From assembly GCF_009765375.1 (NCBI RefSeq), contig NZ_VTOK01000001.1:496001-560000 (forward strand): DNA of 64,000 nucleotides, written 5' to 3'. Below, piece after piece: positions 32,928 through 40,989 of this stretch. A model generated the notes under the pieces. It was given only the letters and a program-made list of their open reading frames with translations, did no database searches and was not told the DNA's origin. Both the position numbers and the translations under genes were made by a program. Origin of the DNA: Alteribacillus sp. YIM 98480 (GTDB taxonomy: Bacteria; Bacillota; Bacilli; Bacillales; Marinococcaceae). Numbering within the stretch: position 1 is the stretch's first letter; each line of letters starts with the position of its first letter.

Positions 32928-32942
32928 GGAAGGTAGATAAAT

Positions 32943-33191
32943 ATGGTAAGACTTAGGGGAGGGAACTATTATACTTTTCTTTATGGACATACCATTAAAC
33001 TCGTTTATTTAAAAAACAATGTCTGTGAGCTTCATATTAATGAGAAATATTTAGGGCTTTGTTCGTTTCAATATATTAAACGGCGAATAAACAACATAGA
33101 AAAACGTGTGAAAAAAAGAAAAATTATTTATCAAGGGGCTAATTTATGGGAAGAAGCCAAAACGGGAACGATGGTTAACATTATTATTTAA
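32943..33191 (+). CDS. Small basic protein of unknown function at the end of the fibre cluster
   Basis: 82 residues, starting 15 bases after the sortase stop with AAGGAAGG before the ATG, and followed by a strong terminator; it is therefore the last gene of the transcript. Aromatic/basic composition (RGGNYYTFLYGHTIKLVYLK, KRRINNIEKRVKKRK). No membrane helix or signal peptide. I recognise no family. Confidence 0.65.
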   Translation: MVRLRGGNYYTFLYGHTIKLVYLKNNVCELHINEKYLGLCSFQYIKRRINNIEKRVKKRKIIYQGANLWEEAKTGTMVNIII

Positions 33192-33198
33192 ATAGAAG

Positions 33199-33236
33199 AA
33201 TGCCCCTTACAGAGAAAATCTGTCAGGGCATTTTTT
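33199..33236 (+). terminator. Terminator ending the fibre/sortase cluster
   Basis: AATGCCC...ACAGA pairs with TCTGT...GGGCATT, followed by TTTTTT. Confidence 0.85.
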
Positions 33237-33328
33237 AATAGGTTGCAGTAAATGTTTTAAGATCGTCTTAGGGAGTCTTAACATGGTCTTTTTTTGCAGC
33301 TATTTAACTTTGCAGAAAGCTATTTCGT

Positions 33329-34636
33329 TCAGTCTGCTTGTGGTTTTCTTATAAAGCGGCTGATTATTATTCCAGCTGCAGCGGGCCAGATCCAGCCTAA
33401 TCCTAGATCATATAAAGGCAATAAGCTATAGAGATGATTTAAAAAGGTTAATTCTATTCCTAATTCACGCAGACCATCATAAACGCTGATAAGAGCAGCT
33501 CCTATAACCGCACCTCTATAATAGGTTTTGCTAAGTGATGCTTTGTATTCAATTAATGACAACAGAATAAGAACAATTGCTATCGGGTAAATAGCTACAA
33601 GTACAGGAATAGAAATAGATATGATAGTATTAAGCCCTAAGTTGGCAGCGGCAAGGCTAATAATAGTAATGATTAATGTTAAAATATTATAACGTACCTT
33701 CGAAAAAACGCTATGAAAATACTGTCCGCATGCAGTCACAAGTCCTACGCAAGTGGTTAAACACGCAAGTGTAACGATAATTCCAAGTATGAGTGTACCT
33801 GTTATTCCAAACGTTTGGTTCGCAGCATACGAAAGGATTTGGCTTCCATTCTCAAAAGTTTGCTGCGGGGCACTCTGCACCCCTAACCATCCAATAGCTG
33901 CATACACAACAGCCAGTCCGATTCCGGCAATTATTCCCGCCATAGATGCCGTTTTAAGAATAGATTGTTTATTATTTATACCATGTTCTTTAATGGAAGA
34001 GATAATTACAAGACCAAATGCTAAAGCAGCTATTGCATCCATCGTAAGGTAACCCTCTAATACTCCACTTGTTAAAGCATTAGTGGAATAACCTTCTCCT
34101 GGAGCTTGTCCACCTGTAACAAATCCGCTCACGGCACTTCCAGCTACTAATAATACAATAGCAGCGAGCAGAATCGGTGTAATGATATTACCGATCCGCT
34201 TAACCATTTTTGATGGATTAAGACTAAGCCAGTAAACAACAATAAAAAACAAAATCGCATAAATAAATAAAGCCGCATCATATACATGATCGGAAAGAAA
34301 AGGCATAGCACCCATTTCAAATGACACATTCATAGCTCGAGGAATACCAAAAAATGGACCTATTGCAAGGTACAAAATAAAAGTGAAAATAATTGCAAAA
34401 CGAATACTGACTCTTTTGTTAATCGTCTCCATGCTGCTGCCGTTAATGGCAATTGCTATAATTCCAAGGACAGGGAGGCCTACACCTGTAATGACAAACC
34501 CCAAAATGGCGATCCAGTAATTTGTCCCGGCTTCTTGACCGAGAAAAGGAGGAAAAATTAAATTTCCGGCTCCGAAAAATAACGCAAAAAGCATTAGCCC
34601 TATTAATACAGTATCTTTTCTATTTAGTTGTTCCAT
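33329..34636 (-). CDS. brnQ: Branched-chain amino acid transporter, BrnQ (LIVCS family)
   Basis: 435 residues from ATG 34636, which GGAGG precedes by eight bases; the frame opens further upstream without ribosome-binding support. Twelve helices, LIVCS signature at the N-terminus (GLMLFALFFGAGNLIFPPFLG), then AINGSSMETINKRVSIRFA and GYLTMDAIAALAFGLV. It imports Ile, Leu and Val with Na+ or H+. B. subtilis brnQ is CodY-controlled; a weak CodY-like box lies upstream (34723-34737). It is monocistronic, convergent with the fibre cluster. Confidence 0.93.
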   Translation of the reverse strand: MEQLNRKDTVLIGLMLFALFFGAGNLIFPPFLGQEAGTNYWIAILGFVITGVGLPVLGIIAIAINGSSMETINKRVSIRFAIIFTFILYLAIGPFFGIPRAMNVSFEMGAMPFLSDHVYDAALFIYAILFFIVVYWLSLNPSKMVKRIGNIITPILLAAIVLLVAGSAVSGFVTGGQAPGEGYSTNALTSGVLEGYLTMDAIAALAFGLVIISSIKEHGINNKQSILKTASMAGIIAGIGLAVVYAAIGWLGVQSAPQQTFENGSQILSYAANQTFGITGTLILGIIVTLACLTTCVGLVTACGQYFHSVFSKVRYNILTLIITIISLAAANLGLNTIISISIPVLVAIYPIAIVLILLSLIEYKASLSKTYYRGAVIGAALISVYDGLRELGIELTFLNHLYSLLPLYDLGLGWIWPAAAGIIISRFIRKPQAD

Positions 34637-34722
34637 CTTGATAACCTCCAGCGTTTTAGGGTGATTCATTATTCCAAAAGACCATACTATCCTAACGCCG
34701 TACAAATCTTTTGTAAAGAAAA

Positions 34723-34737
34723 TGTTTTCGGAAAAAT
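34723..34737 (-). promoter_or_regulatory. Weak CodY-like box upstream of brnQ
   Basis: TGTTTTCGGAAAAAT matches 11 of 15 positions of AATTTTCWGAAAATT. A second, poorer TTTTAGAAAA site lies next to it. Confidence 0.3.
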
Positions 34738-34955
34738 ATATTTTAGAAAAAATTGGTTTTGCTGAGTTTATATAAAAAATCAGTTTCTGTTAATAGTGTC
34801 TATTATAAAGATAAGGGGCTTTCTTTCATATTGACAAAATGGTAAATTATCATTACTTTAAATAAGGTGTTCATTTTACTTTAATACTAAAAAGTAAATA
34901 CGTAAGCGGTTAAATTAATATATTAATATACATATTTTATCTAGGAGGAGCCATT

Positions 34956-36347
34956 ATGGAGGACAAGCCTATAAAACCTCGCATTGGAAAAATAGAAGCT
35001 TTTGCTATATTATTAATTATTTTGCTTATTATTGGAGTAAGTTTAATTCGTTTTGAAGCACCTCCACACATTCCGATCTTTGTATCGATTGTTTTACTCA
35101 TTTGTTATTCATTTTTAAAAAAAGTCAGTTGGAAAATCACAGAAAAAGGAATTGTTGATGGGGTAACTTCAGGAATCCTCCCTATTCTCATATTTATTTT
35201 AATTGGAGTTCTTATTAGCATTTGGATTAGTGCTGGTACTATTCCGACACTAATTTACTACAGCTTTGTCCTCATTTCGACTGATTTTTTCCTGCCAAGT
35301 GTTTTTGTCGCAACAGCAATTATCGGTGTATGTATTGGAAGCTCCTTTACTACTGCTTCTACGATTGGAGTGTCTTTTATGGCACTTGGGGGACTGCTCG
35401 GTATGAATCCTGCCATGACTGCTGGAGCTGTAGTATCTGGTGCTCTATTAGGAGATAAAATGTCTCCTTTGTCTGATACAACGAATCTGGCGTCGTCTGT
35501 TTCAAAAGTAGATCTGTTTGAGCATATTCGCCATATGCTATGGACGACCATCCCGTTATTCATCATCACGTTAGCCTTATATTTTGCCATAGGCAGCACT
35601 TCAGCTGACGCGGATACAACGACTATAGATGCACTAATGAACGAATTATATGGATACTACCCCATTCATCCGCTTACGTTGTTACCAGCAGTGGTTATAG
35701 TGTTTTTAGCGGTGCGTAAAATATCTGCGATTCCTTCTATGATTGCAGGTATTATATCTGGAATAGCAGTAGCAATTATTATGCAGCCTGGATATGCTAT
35801 TGGGGATTATATGTTATTTATGCAAGATGGATTTACATCGCAGTCGGGAAATGAACAATTAGACGAAATGCTAAGCCGTGGCGGGATTCAAGAAATGATG
35901 TGGCCGGTGTCCTTATTACTTCTTACCCTGAGCATGGGTGGGCTGCTTTCGACGCTTGGTATTATTGACAAAGTGTTAGAAGCCATTTCATCTTTTGTGA
36001 AAACAACTGGCAGACTTGTTCTTTCTACTGCTTTAACAGGTATAGGAATTAATATATCACTCGGCGAACAATACATGTCCGTTATTTTAACAGGGGAAGC
36101 ATTTGAACAGAAATACAAACAGATGGGCTTAGCAAGAAAAAACTTATCAAGAGTACTAGAGAATGCAGGCACACTCATAAATCCATTAATTCCTTATGGA
36201 GTAAGCGGAGTTTTTATGGCAAGCGTGCTTGAAGTTGATGTGTTGCAATATCTTCCATATGCATTTTTCTGTCTTTTAGGGCCTGTTATTGTAGCAGTAT
36301 ACGGTTTCACCGGTTTTAGTATGGTGAAAATGAACGCTAATAAATAA
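34956..36347 (+). CDS. nhaC: Na+/H+ antiporter NhaC
   Basis: 463 residues, 11-12 helices. NhaC family segments: IGVCIGSSFTTASTIGVSFM, SGALLGDKMSPLSDTTNLAS (~165-184, the conserved D-K-SP-S-TTN motif) and SLGEQYMSVILTGEAFEQKY. It expels Na+ in exchange for protons and is typical of alkaliphilic and halophilic bacilli. ATG follows CTAGGAGGAG. It is the third sodium antiporter of the window and is monocistronic. Confidence 0.93.
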   Translation: MEDKPIKPRIGKIEAFAILLIILLIIGVSLIRFEAPPHIPIFVSIVLLICYSFLKKVSWKITEKGIVDGVTSGILPILIFILIGVLISIWISAGTIPTLIYYSFVLISTDFFLPSVFVATAIIGVCIGSSFTTASTIGVSFMALGGLLGMNPAMTAGAVVSGALLGDKMSPLSDTTNLASSVSKVDLFEHIRHMLWTTIPLFIITLALYFAIGSTSADADTTTIDALMNELYGYYPIHPLTLLPAVVIVFLAVRKISAIPSMIAGIISGIAVAIIMQPGYAIGDYMLFMQDGFTSQSGNEQLDEMLSRGGIQEMMWPVSLLLLTLSMGGLLSTLGIIDKVLEAISSFVKTTGRLVLSTALTGIGINISLGEQYMSVILTGEAFEQKYKQMGLARKNLSRVLENAGTLINPLIPYGVSGVFMASVLEVDVLQYLPYAFFCLLGPVIVAVYGFTGFSMVKMNANK

Positions 36348-36492
36348 AATATTGCGTTACTTAAACGAATTTAGTGATAAACGCCATTTCTCTGACTATA
36401 ATAGTAAAGAGTAAATTTTGTCTATAATCAGAGTTTGTGGTATAGGTCTTTTAACAGCGTGTGATGCTTCTCAGAGAAAAAGGAGGAGGCCT

Positions 36493-36906
36493 ATGTTAAT
36501 CACCATGGAAGACGAGTTGATTTATTTTTATTTTCAAGCTAAATCCTCTGCATCTTTACCAGTCGGTACGTATCCGGATGTTAATGGATATTTGCTGTAT
36601 GACCAAAAAGGACGCTGGCTCGGCTATCGAATGTTTCGCACAGTACGGGGAAGAAAGCAGGTTCCTGTAGCTATTCCAAAAATTAGGAAAATAGACTATC
36701 CGATTTTTAACGCAAGTATTGAAGATGGAAAAGAGTATATAGAAATTAAATTTGACAAAGATACTCCTGTGTATCAAATGAGAGAACAAGAGTGTATGCT
36801 TGATTTCAACGAACATGGATTATTCGGAATTGAAGTAATAAGAAAACCGGAAAACCCAGCCGGAAACGACAGTTTAGTCCAAAAATTTCTAGAACCAGAA
36901 ATATAG
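36493..36906 (+). CDS. Conserved hypothetical protein with DUF2283-like tail
   Basis: 137 residues from ATG 36493, directly behind AAAGGAGGAGG; the frame upstream to 36418 lacks such a site. Soluble. The N-terminal half contains YLLYDQKGRWLGYRMFRTVR and the C-terminal half MLDFNEHGLFGIEVIRKPE, reminiscent of the DxxxxGxxxGIEI turn of DUF2283 proteins. Its role is unknown. A terminator shared with the convergent EamA gene follows at 36913-36960. Confidence 0.6.
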   Translation: MLITMEDELIYFYFQAKSSASLPVGTYPDVNGYLLYDQKGRWLGYRMFRTVRGRKQVPVAIPKIRKIDYPIFNASIEDGKEYIEIKFDKDTPVYQMREQECMLDFNEHGLFGIEVIRKPENPAGNDSLVQKFLEPEI

Positions 36907-36912
36907 CAAATT

Positions 36913-36960
36913 AATGCACATATACAAGTATCACAATCTAACTTGATATGTGCATTTTTA
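36913..36960. terminator. Bidirectional terminator
   Basis: AATGCACATAT pairs with ATATGTGCATT, extended by CAAGT/ACTTG inside, with A- and T-rich flanks. Confidence 0.85.
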
Positions 36961-36961
36961 C

Positions 36962-37900
36962 TTAAAGCCGTTGTTCTTTTATCTTACGTGTAAAACGAAA
37001 TCTTTGGAAACCTGCTTGGCTGATGAAGATACCGGTGAAAATGAAAAAAGCTCCAATTAACATAGACAAGGTGAGTACTTCACTCAGCATTAAATGTCCA
37101 AACATTACACCGAACACTGGGACAAGCAATGTGGAGATTGCTGCGGTTACAGTGTTAATGACAGAAAGAAGGTAGTACCAAATTGAGAAACATAACGCAG
37201 AAGCAATGACCCCTGTAAAAAGAAGTGAAAAAATACTTTCTTCGTTCCATTGTACAGCCTGTCCGCGCTCGAATAAAAACGCTAGAATCGCTAATCCTAG
37301 AGAACCAATCAGCATTTGAAAGGCAGTAACAGATAATTGGTTTAAACCAGCAAGTTTTAATCGAAAGTAAACATTTGAGACTGCCCAGCATAAAGAAGCA
37401 ATTAGAACGAGGGTAATTCCTAATATATTTTGCCACGTTGCTTGTTGGAAAATGTCTGCTCCTATTATAAGAGATAATCCTGTAACCCCAAGCAGCAGGC
37501 CAATGATATTTTTTCTAGATATCGTTTCTTTTAAAAAGAGAGCAGCCAAAACGCTTGACCAAAGGGGCATAGTATATAAAATGATAGAAGTTTTGCCTGC
37601 ATCAACAAATAACATAGCATACGTTATTAAACCAAAGACAGCAAACGTTTGAAGCAGGCCAAGTATTATAATATGTTTCCATTTTAAAGATTGTAATTCT
37701 TTCCATATTGCATGTTGATAAACCGCAAATAGGAATAAGAGTAGAAATAAACCGCCGATAGCAAAGCGCAGAAAAGAAAAAGTAAAAGGACCAATGTATT
37801 GCAAACCTATTTTCATCAAAGGCCAGGAGTAACCCCAAGCCACTGCTAAAAATAGAATGCTAATTAATATTACGGTTTTGTTTATTGGCATTTTATTCAT
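36962..37900 (-). CDS. EamA/DMT family permease
   Basis: 312 residues with ten hydrophobic helices arranged as two EamA repeats (AWGYSWPLMKIGLQYIGPFTFSFLRF at the N-terminus; LIASLCWAVSNVYFR and GVIASALCFSIWYYLL in the second half), ending in a basic cytoplasmic tail (FRFTRKIKEQRL). It probably exports a metabolite or amino acid; the substrate cannot be told from sequence. Start: ATG after TAGGATGACTTAAA. It stands alone. Confidence 0.88.
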   Translation of the reverse strand: MNKMPINKTVILISILFLAVAWGYSWPLMKIGLQYIGPFTFSFLRFAIGGLFLLLFLFAVYQHAIWKELQSLKWKHIIILGLLQTFAVFGLITYAMLFVDAGKTSIILYTMPLWSSVLAALFLKETISRKNIIGLLLGVTGLSLIIGADIFQQATWQNILGITLVLIASLCWAVSNVYFRLKLAGLNQLSVTAFQMLIGSLGLAILAFLFERGQAVQWNEESIFSLLFTGVIASALCFSIWYYLLSVINTVTAAISTLLVPVFGVMFGHLMLSEVLTLSMLIGAFFIFTGIFISQAGFQRFRFTRKIKEQRL

Positions 37901-38054
37901 TTTAAGTCATCCTATTCTAAATATCTTTAACAAATAATATTAGAAAAATGATTGACACAAGCTGCAGTGATATAGAGAATAACAAAAGAGAGTTTTTTAT
38001 TAAGTTTGAGTTTGACGCCAAGCCAAGTTGGTACATACGAAAAATGAGGAGAGA

Positions 38055-38174
38055 ATGATATTGTTTCAAAGATTATTAGTTGCATGTTTAATAATGATTG
38101 CTGCCATTTTTGTAGTGATTTATCTTAATGAAAATTCAACTACATATTCGCTAGGTTTTATCCTCTCACAGTAA
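38055..38174 (+). CDS. Small single-helix membrane peptide, unknown function
   Basis: 39 residues from ATG 38055 (or 37 from TTG 38061, better spaced from GAGGAGAG). One hydrophobic helix (LLVACLIMIAAIFVVIYL) and a short polar tail. A perfect terminator starts at the stop codon, which supports expression. I know of no homologue. Confidence 0.55.
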   Translation: MILFQRLLVACLIMIAAIFVVIYLNENSTTYSLGFILSQ

Positions 38175-38208
38175 ATACCATGTGCCAAACGACGCACATG
38201 GTATTTTT
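38174..38208 (+). terminator. Terminator of the small membrane peptide gene
   Basis: Perfect 12-bp stem AATACCATGTGC/GCACATGGTATT with an 8-base loop, then TTT. Confidence 0.85.
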
Positions 38209-38286
38209 CTAACCCCCAAAACGATAAGTATATGATTTAAGTTCAAGCACTCTATCAAATACAGCCAAATTAATGATCTTTAACTT

Positions 38287-38460
38287 TTAAACTGCTAGTT
38301 TCTGATTAATGGCTTGAATTTCTTTTTCAATCATTTCAAGCTCTTTAGCAGCTGGTTCTGCGTTGCCGCCAACAGATTCTAACTTTTCTAAATCGCCTTG
38401 TACTCGAATGTAGTCTGCTTTTAACATTTGTAATTTATTTTCTAATTCGTCGCGGTTCAT
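38287..38460 (-). CDS. SE1832 family small coiled-coil protein
   Basis: 57 residues: MNRDELENKLQMLKADYIRV, QGDLEKLESVGGNAEPAAKE, then a second helix ending INQKLAV. It is an antiparallel helical hairpin of the SE1832 family found across Bacillaceae and staphylococci; function unknown. GAGGTG precedes the ATG. Confidence 0.8.
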   Translation of the reverse strand: MNRDELENKLQMLKADYIRVQGDLEKLESVGGNAEPAAKELEMIEKEIQAINQKLAV

Positions 38461-38580
38461 TATTACACCTCTTTTGATTATTCAATAAGGGAACAATATC
38501 ATAACTGTTTTACTTTCTCAAACGTTATACTGTAAAAGATAGACAGGGAATGAAATTTTCAAAAAACTTGTTATATGATA

Positions 38581-38609
38581 TTGATATTTATTCTCAAACC
38601 CTTTATAAT
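38581..38609 (+). promoter_or_regulatory. Promoter of the siderophore ATPase/reductase operon
   Basis: TTGATA, a 17-base spacer and TATAAT. A Fur-like box begins seven bases downstream, covering the expected transcription start. The leader to the 38918 start would be ~300 bases. Confidence 0.75.
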
Positions 38610-38615
38610 TTTAAA

Positions 38616-38630
38616 TGAAAATGATTATCA
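38616..38630 (+). promoter_or_regulatory. Fur box
   Basis: TGAAAATGATTATCA matches the 7-1-7 Fur core TGATAATNATTATCA with one mismatch and sits at the start site of the promoter at 38581. It predicts iron repression. Confidence 0.8.
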
Positions 38631-38650
38631 GTTTTATTATTTTTACTTTA

Positions 38651-38724
38651 GCTAAAGGATCAAAATATAAGTAAAGCTACGTCTTCTGCCATAAGGACTT
38701 GGCGGCAAGCCGAGTTTTTCTAAA
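38651..38724 (+). repeat. Dispersed two-hairpin element, full-length copy E
   Basis: Collinear with copy A at 14835-14907. Stem ACTTGGC/GCCGAGT followed by TTTTTC. It lies between the Fur box and the ATPase start, so it is part of the transcript leader. Confidence 0.7.
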
Positions 38725-38737
38725 AAGGGAAGAAAGT

Positions 38738-38884
38738 ATAAATATTTGGCGTTTTTCATGTCTAGCTTCAGTGCCCGGCCGCTCGAGGTTCCATAACCTC
38801 CAGTCACATAAAAGTCAAAAAACGACTTTTTGCCTGAAGAACATTGACTTGTCGCGGTTGACCAGGGCGCTTAAGCTTTTCTTA
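38738..38884 (+). repeat. Bacillaceae intergenic repeat (bcr1-like), copy 1
   Basis: 147 bases. Shares the ends ATAAATATTTGGCGTTTT...CATGTC.AGCT.CAG and GACTTGTCGC...AGGGCGCTTAAGCTTTTCTTA with copy 2 at 40597-40743; the middles differ but each contains a local hairpin (AAAAGTC/GACTTTT here). The outer AGCT.CAG.GC.../GGCGCTT.AGCTTTT parts can pair. Confidence 0.75.
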
Positions 38885-38917
38885 TGATCACAGGCGAGAG
38901 GGAAAGGGGTTTGAGAC

Positions 38918-39757
38918 GTGTCGAAACTTATCGCACAACACATTGCCGTCTCCTATAATGAAAACACTATTTTAAAGAATATGAACATAGAAGTACCTGA
39001 AGGAATGATTACATCCATTATTGGACCTAACGGCTGCGGAAAGTCTACCGTACTTAAAACAATGTCCAGGATTTTGAAACCGGAACAAGGTGCCATTTAT
39101 TTAAATGGCAAAAGTATTCATGAAATGAAAACTAAAGAAGTAGCTAAAGAAATGGCTATTCTTGCCCAAACTCCGGATATCCCGCAAACGTTGACTGTTT
39201 CGCAACTTGCAGCATTTGGCCGTTATCCACATCGCCGTGGGACCGGCCGCTTAACAACAAGAGATAAAGAAGCTGTAGCGCAAGCATTGGATGATACCGG
39301 GATGAGTGAATATAAAGATCGCCCGCTTGAAGCTTTATCTGGAGGACAAAGACAAAGAGCATGGATCTCCATGGCATTAGCTCAGGAAACAGATGTACTG
39401 CTTTTAGATGAACCAACCACTTATTTAGATATGGCGCATCAATTAGAAATATTAGAGCTTTTGCAAGATTTGAATGAAAAAGAAAAGCGGACAATCGTAA
39501 TGGTTATTCATGATTTAAATCATGCCGCACGTTTTTCTGATCATTTGATTGCTATGAAAGCAGGAAAAGTGCAGGATATTGGTTCACCATCTGAAGTGAT
39601 CAGTAAACCAGTTCTTCGTCGTGTATTTGGGATTGATGCATATGTAGTACCTGATCCTCGAACTGGAAAACCTATTTGTATGACCTATGATCTAGTAGAC
39701 CGGCATTTAGAATCTGTACCTAATCCCCAAGTTCAAACTCAAATAGCGAGGGTTTAG
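38918..39757 (+). CDS. Iron-siderophore ABC transporter ATP-binding protein (FecE/YusV type)
   Basis: 279 residues. Walker A GPNGCGKST (~36-44), Q-loop LAQTPDIPQ, signature LSGGQRQRAW (~140), Walker B VLLLDEPTTYLD and the switch His (VIHDLNH). C-terminal DAYVVPDPRTGKPIC is typical of FecE/FhuC ATPases. It would energise the fused permease encoded on the other strand at 40990; B. subtilis YusV likewise serves permeases encoded elsewhere. GTG start behind GGAAAGGGG. A Fur box and promoter lie upstream. It is followed after 2 bases by the FhuF-type reductase gene. Confidence 0.92.
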   Translation: MSKLIAQHIAVSYNENTILKNMNIEVPEGMITSIIGPNGCGKSTVLKTMSRILKPEQGAIYLNGKSIHEMKTKEVAKEMAILAQTPDIPQTLTVSQLAAFGRYPHRRGTGRLTTRDKEAVAQALDDTGMSEYKDRPLEALSGGQRQRAWISMALAQETDVLLLDEPTTYLDMAHQLEILELLQDLNEKEKRTIVMVIHDLNHAARFSDHLIAMKAGKVQDIGSPSEVISKPVLRRVFGIDAYVVPDPRTGKPICMTYDLVDRHLESVPNPQVQTQIARV

Positions 39758-39759
39758 AA

Positions 39760-40539
39760 ATGGCAATTGTCCTTACGAGAGAATCTGAATCAAAAATATA
39801 TGATACATTTGCTGTAAGGCAGCACGAGCCAGTTTCCTTTGAAATGGTTTATAAATCATCCGAATGGCTTCATCAAAATTCTCTAATGGATTTTATGGTA
39901 AATTACGGAACGTTTATTAATGCACCAAGCCGTGACATGACAGCAACATTTTGGGCGAACCGTTATAGTCGTTATATTGCTTTTTTTCATTGGGCTGTTG
40001 CAAAAGGCTGGAATGTTAATACGTCATTAGAGATGATAAAAGTATACTTTTGTGCGCGTCCTGATAAAAAAGAACCTGCTTTTGAATTTTATTCGTCATT
40101 TGAAGAAGGAACTCATTTTACTGACAAAAATAGCAGACAAAAAAGGCTTTCCGCTTTTTATCGTAATCATGCTGCGCCTTTAATGCATGCATTTGCGGAT
40201 GAAGCCGGTGTGCGCACCCGGGAATTATGGGGGCAGGTATATCATGCTGTGCCTTATTTTATTAATTTGGCCAAAGTGACAGAATCACATGATTTACAAA
40301 ATCGTTTAATGGACGATTGGGATTTTATTACAAAAGAAGCAGCGCCATCCCTTTTTAGGGAGAACAACTCTCCATTTCAATTTAAAGTAATCCCTATTCC
40401 TAACCCAGCTAATGACAAACCAATGTACACAAAACCGACGTGCTGTCTGGCGTTTAAAGCCTCTGATTGCTATTGTTACCGGTGCCCGCGAATGAAACCA
40501 AAACAAAGGCAGATATTATATGAACAAAAGAAAAAATAA
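39760..40539 (+). CDS. FhuF-type ferric-siderophore reductase
   Basis: 259 residues, soluble. The C-terminus has the [2Fe-2S] ligands of the FhuF family: TCCLAFK followed by CYCYRCPRM, i.e. Cys-Cys-x9-Cys-x2-Cys near 228-242 (FhuF usually has x10). An extra Cys lies two residues before the third ligand. The N-terminal part matches the IucA/FhuF-like fold only loosely (FWANRYSRYIAFFHWAVAKGW). It reduces Fe3+ in imported siderophores, as does FchR of Bacillus halodurans. It is cotranscribed with the ATPase gene and followed by a terminator. Confidence 0.85.
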   Translation: MAIVLTRESESKIYDTFAVRQHEPVSFEMVYKSSEWLHQNSLMDFMVNYGTFINAPSRDMTATFWANRYSRYIAFFHWAVAKGWNVNTSLEMIKVYFCARPDKKEPAFEFYSSFEEGTHFTDKNSRQKRLSAFYRNHAAPLMHAFADEAGVRTRELWGQVYHAVPYFINLAKVTESHDLQNRLMDDWDFITKEAAPSLFRENNSPFQFKVIPIPNPANDKPMYTKPTCCLAFKASDCYCYRCPRMKPKQRQILYEQKKK

Positions 40540-40540
40540 G

Positions 40541-40581
40541 AGCGGACAAAAAGGCAAAACACCTTTGAGTCCGCTTTTTTT
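40541..40581 (+). terminator. Terminator of the ATPase/FhuF operon
   Basis: AGCGGAC/GTCCGCT stem around a 21-base loop containing AAAGG/CCTTT, then seven T. Confidence 0.75.
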
Positions 40582-40596
40582 AAAAGGTAAGAAATT

Positions 40597-40743
40597 ATAA
40601 ATATTTGGCGTTTTACATGTCCAGCTCCAGCGCTTACTCGCTCGAGATTCCTTCGGTTCGTCAATGGAAAGCAAAGATCAGCTTTCCATATGCCGCCCCT
40701 CCAGGACTTGTCGCTCGTGAGCAAGGCGCTTGCGCTTTTCTTA
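40597..40743 (+). repeat. Bacillaceae intergenic repeat (bcr1-like), copy 2
   Basis: 147 bases, same orientation and length as copy 1. It opens ATAAATATTTGGCGTTTTAC and closes GGCGCTTGCGCTTTTCTTA, with an internal GGAAAGC/GCTTTCC hairpin and AGCGC/GGCGCT outer pairing. With copy 1 it brackets the ATPase/FhuF operon. The remaining ~245 bases to the permease gene hold no convincing gene. Confidence 0.75.
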
Positions 40744-40989
40744 TTTTAGAAATTGTTCCTTAACAAACCAATTATGAGAAAGCTTTGGCAATCTATCCAT
40801 CCATCAAAGTTTTTATTCGTCTTCAAATCCCTTTTCCATACATATCAAACCTTCCATTTAATATTTTCTTTTTGCAAATACAGGGAAGGTCCTATTTTTT
40901 AAAACATATTATCAGTAAACCAGGACGATTTTTTGACAAAGAACTGAGTGATAAGCTGAAATATTCTAAAAGGATTTCCTTAAACGGCT

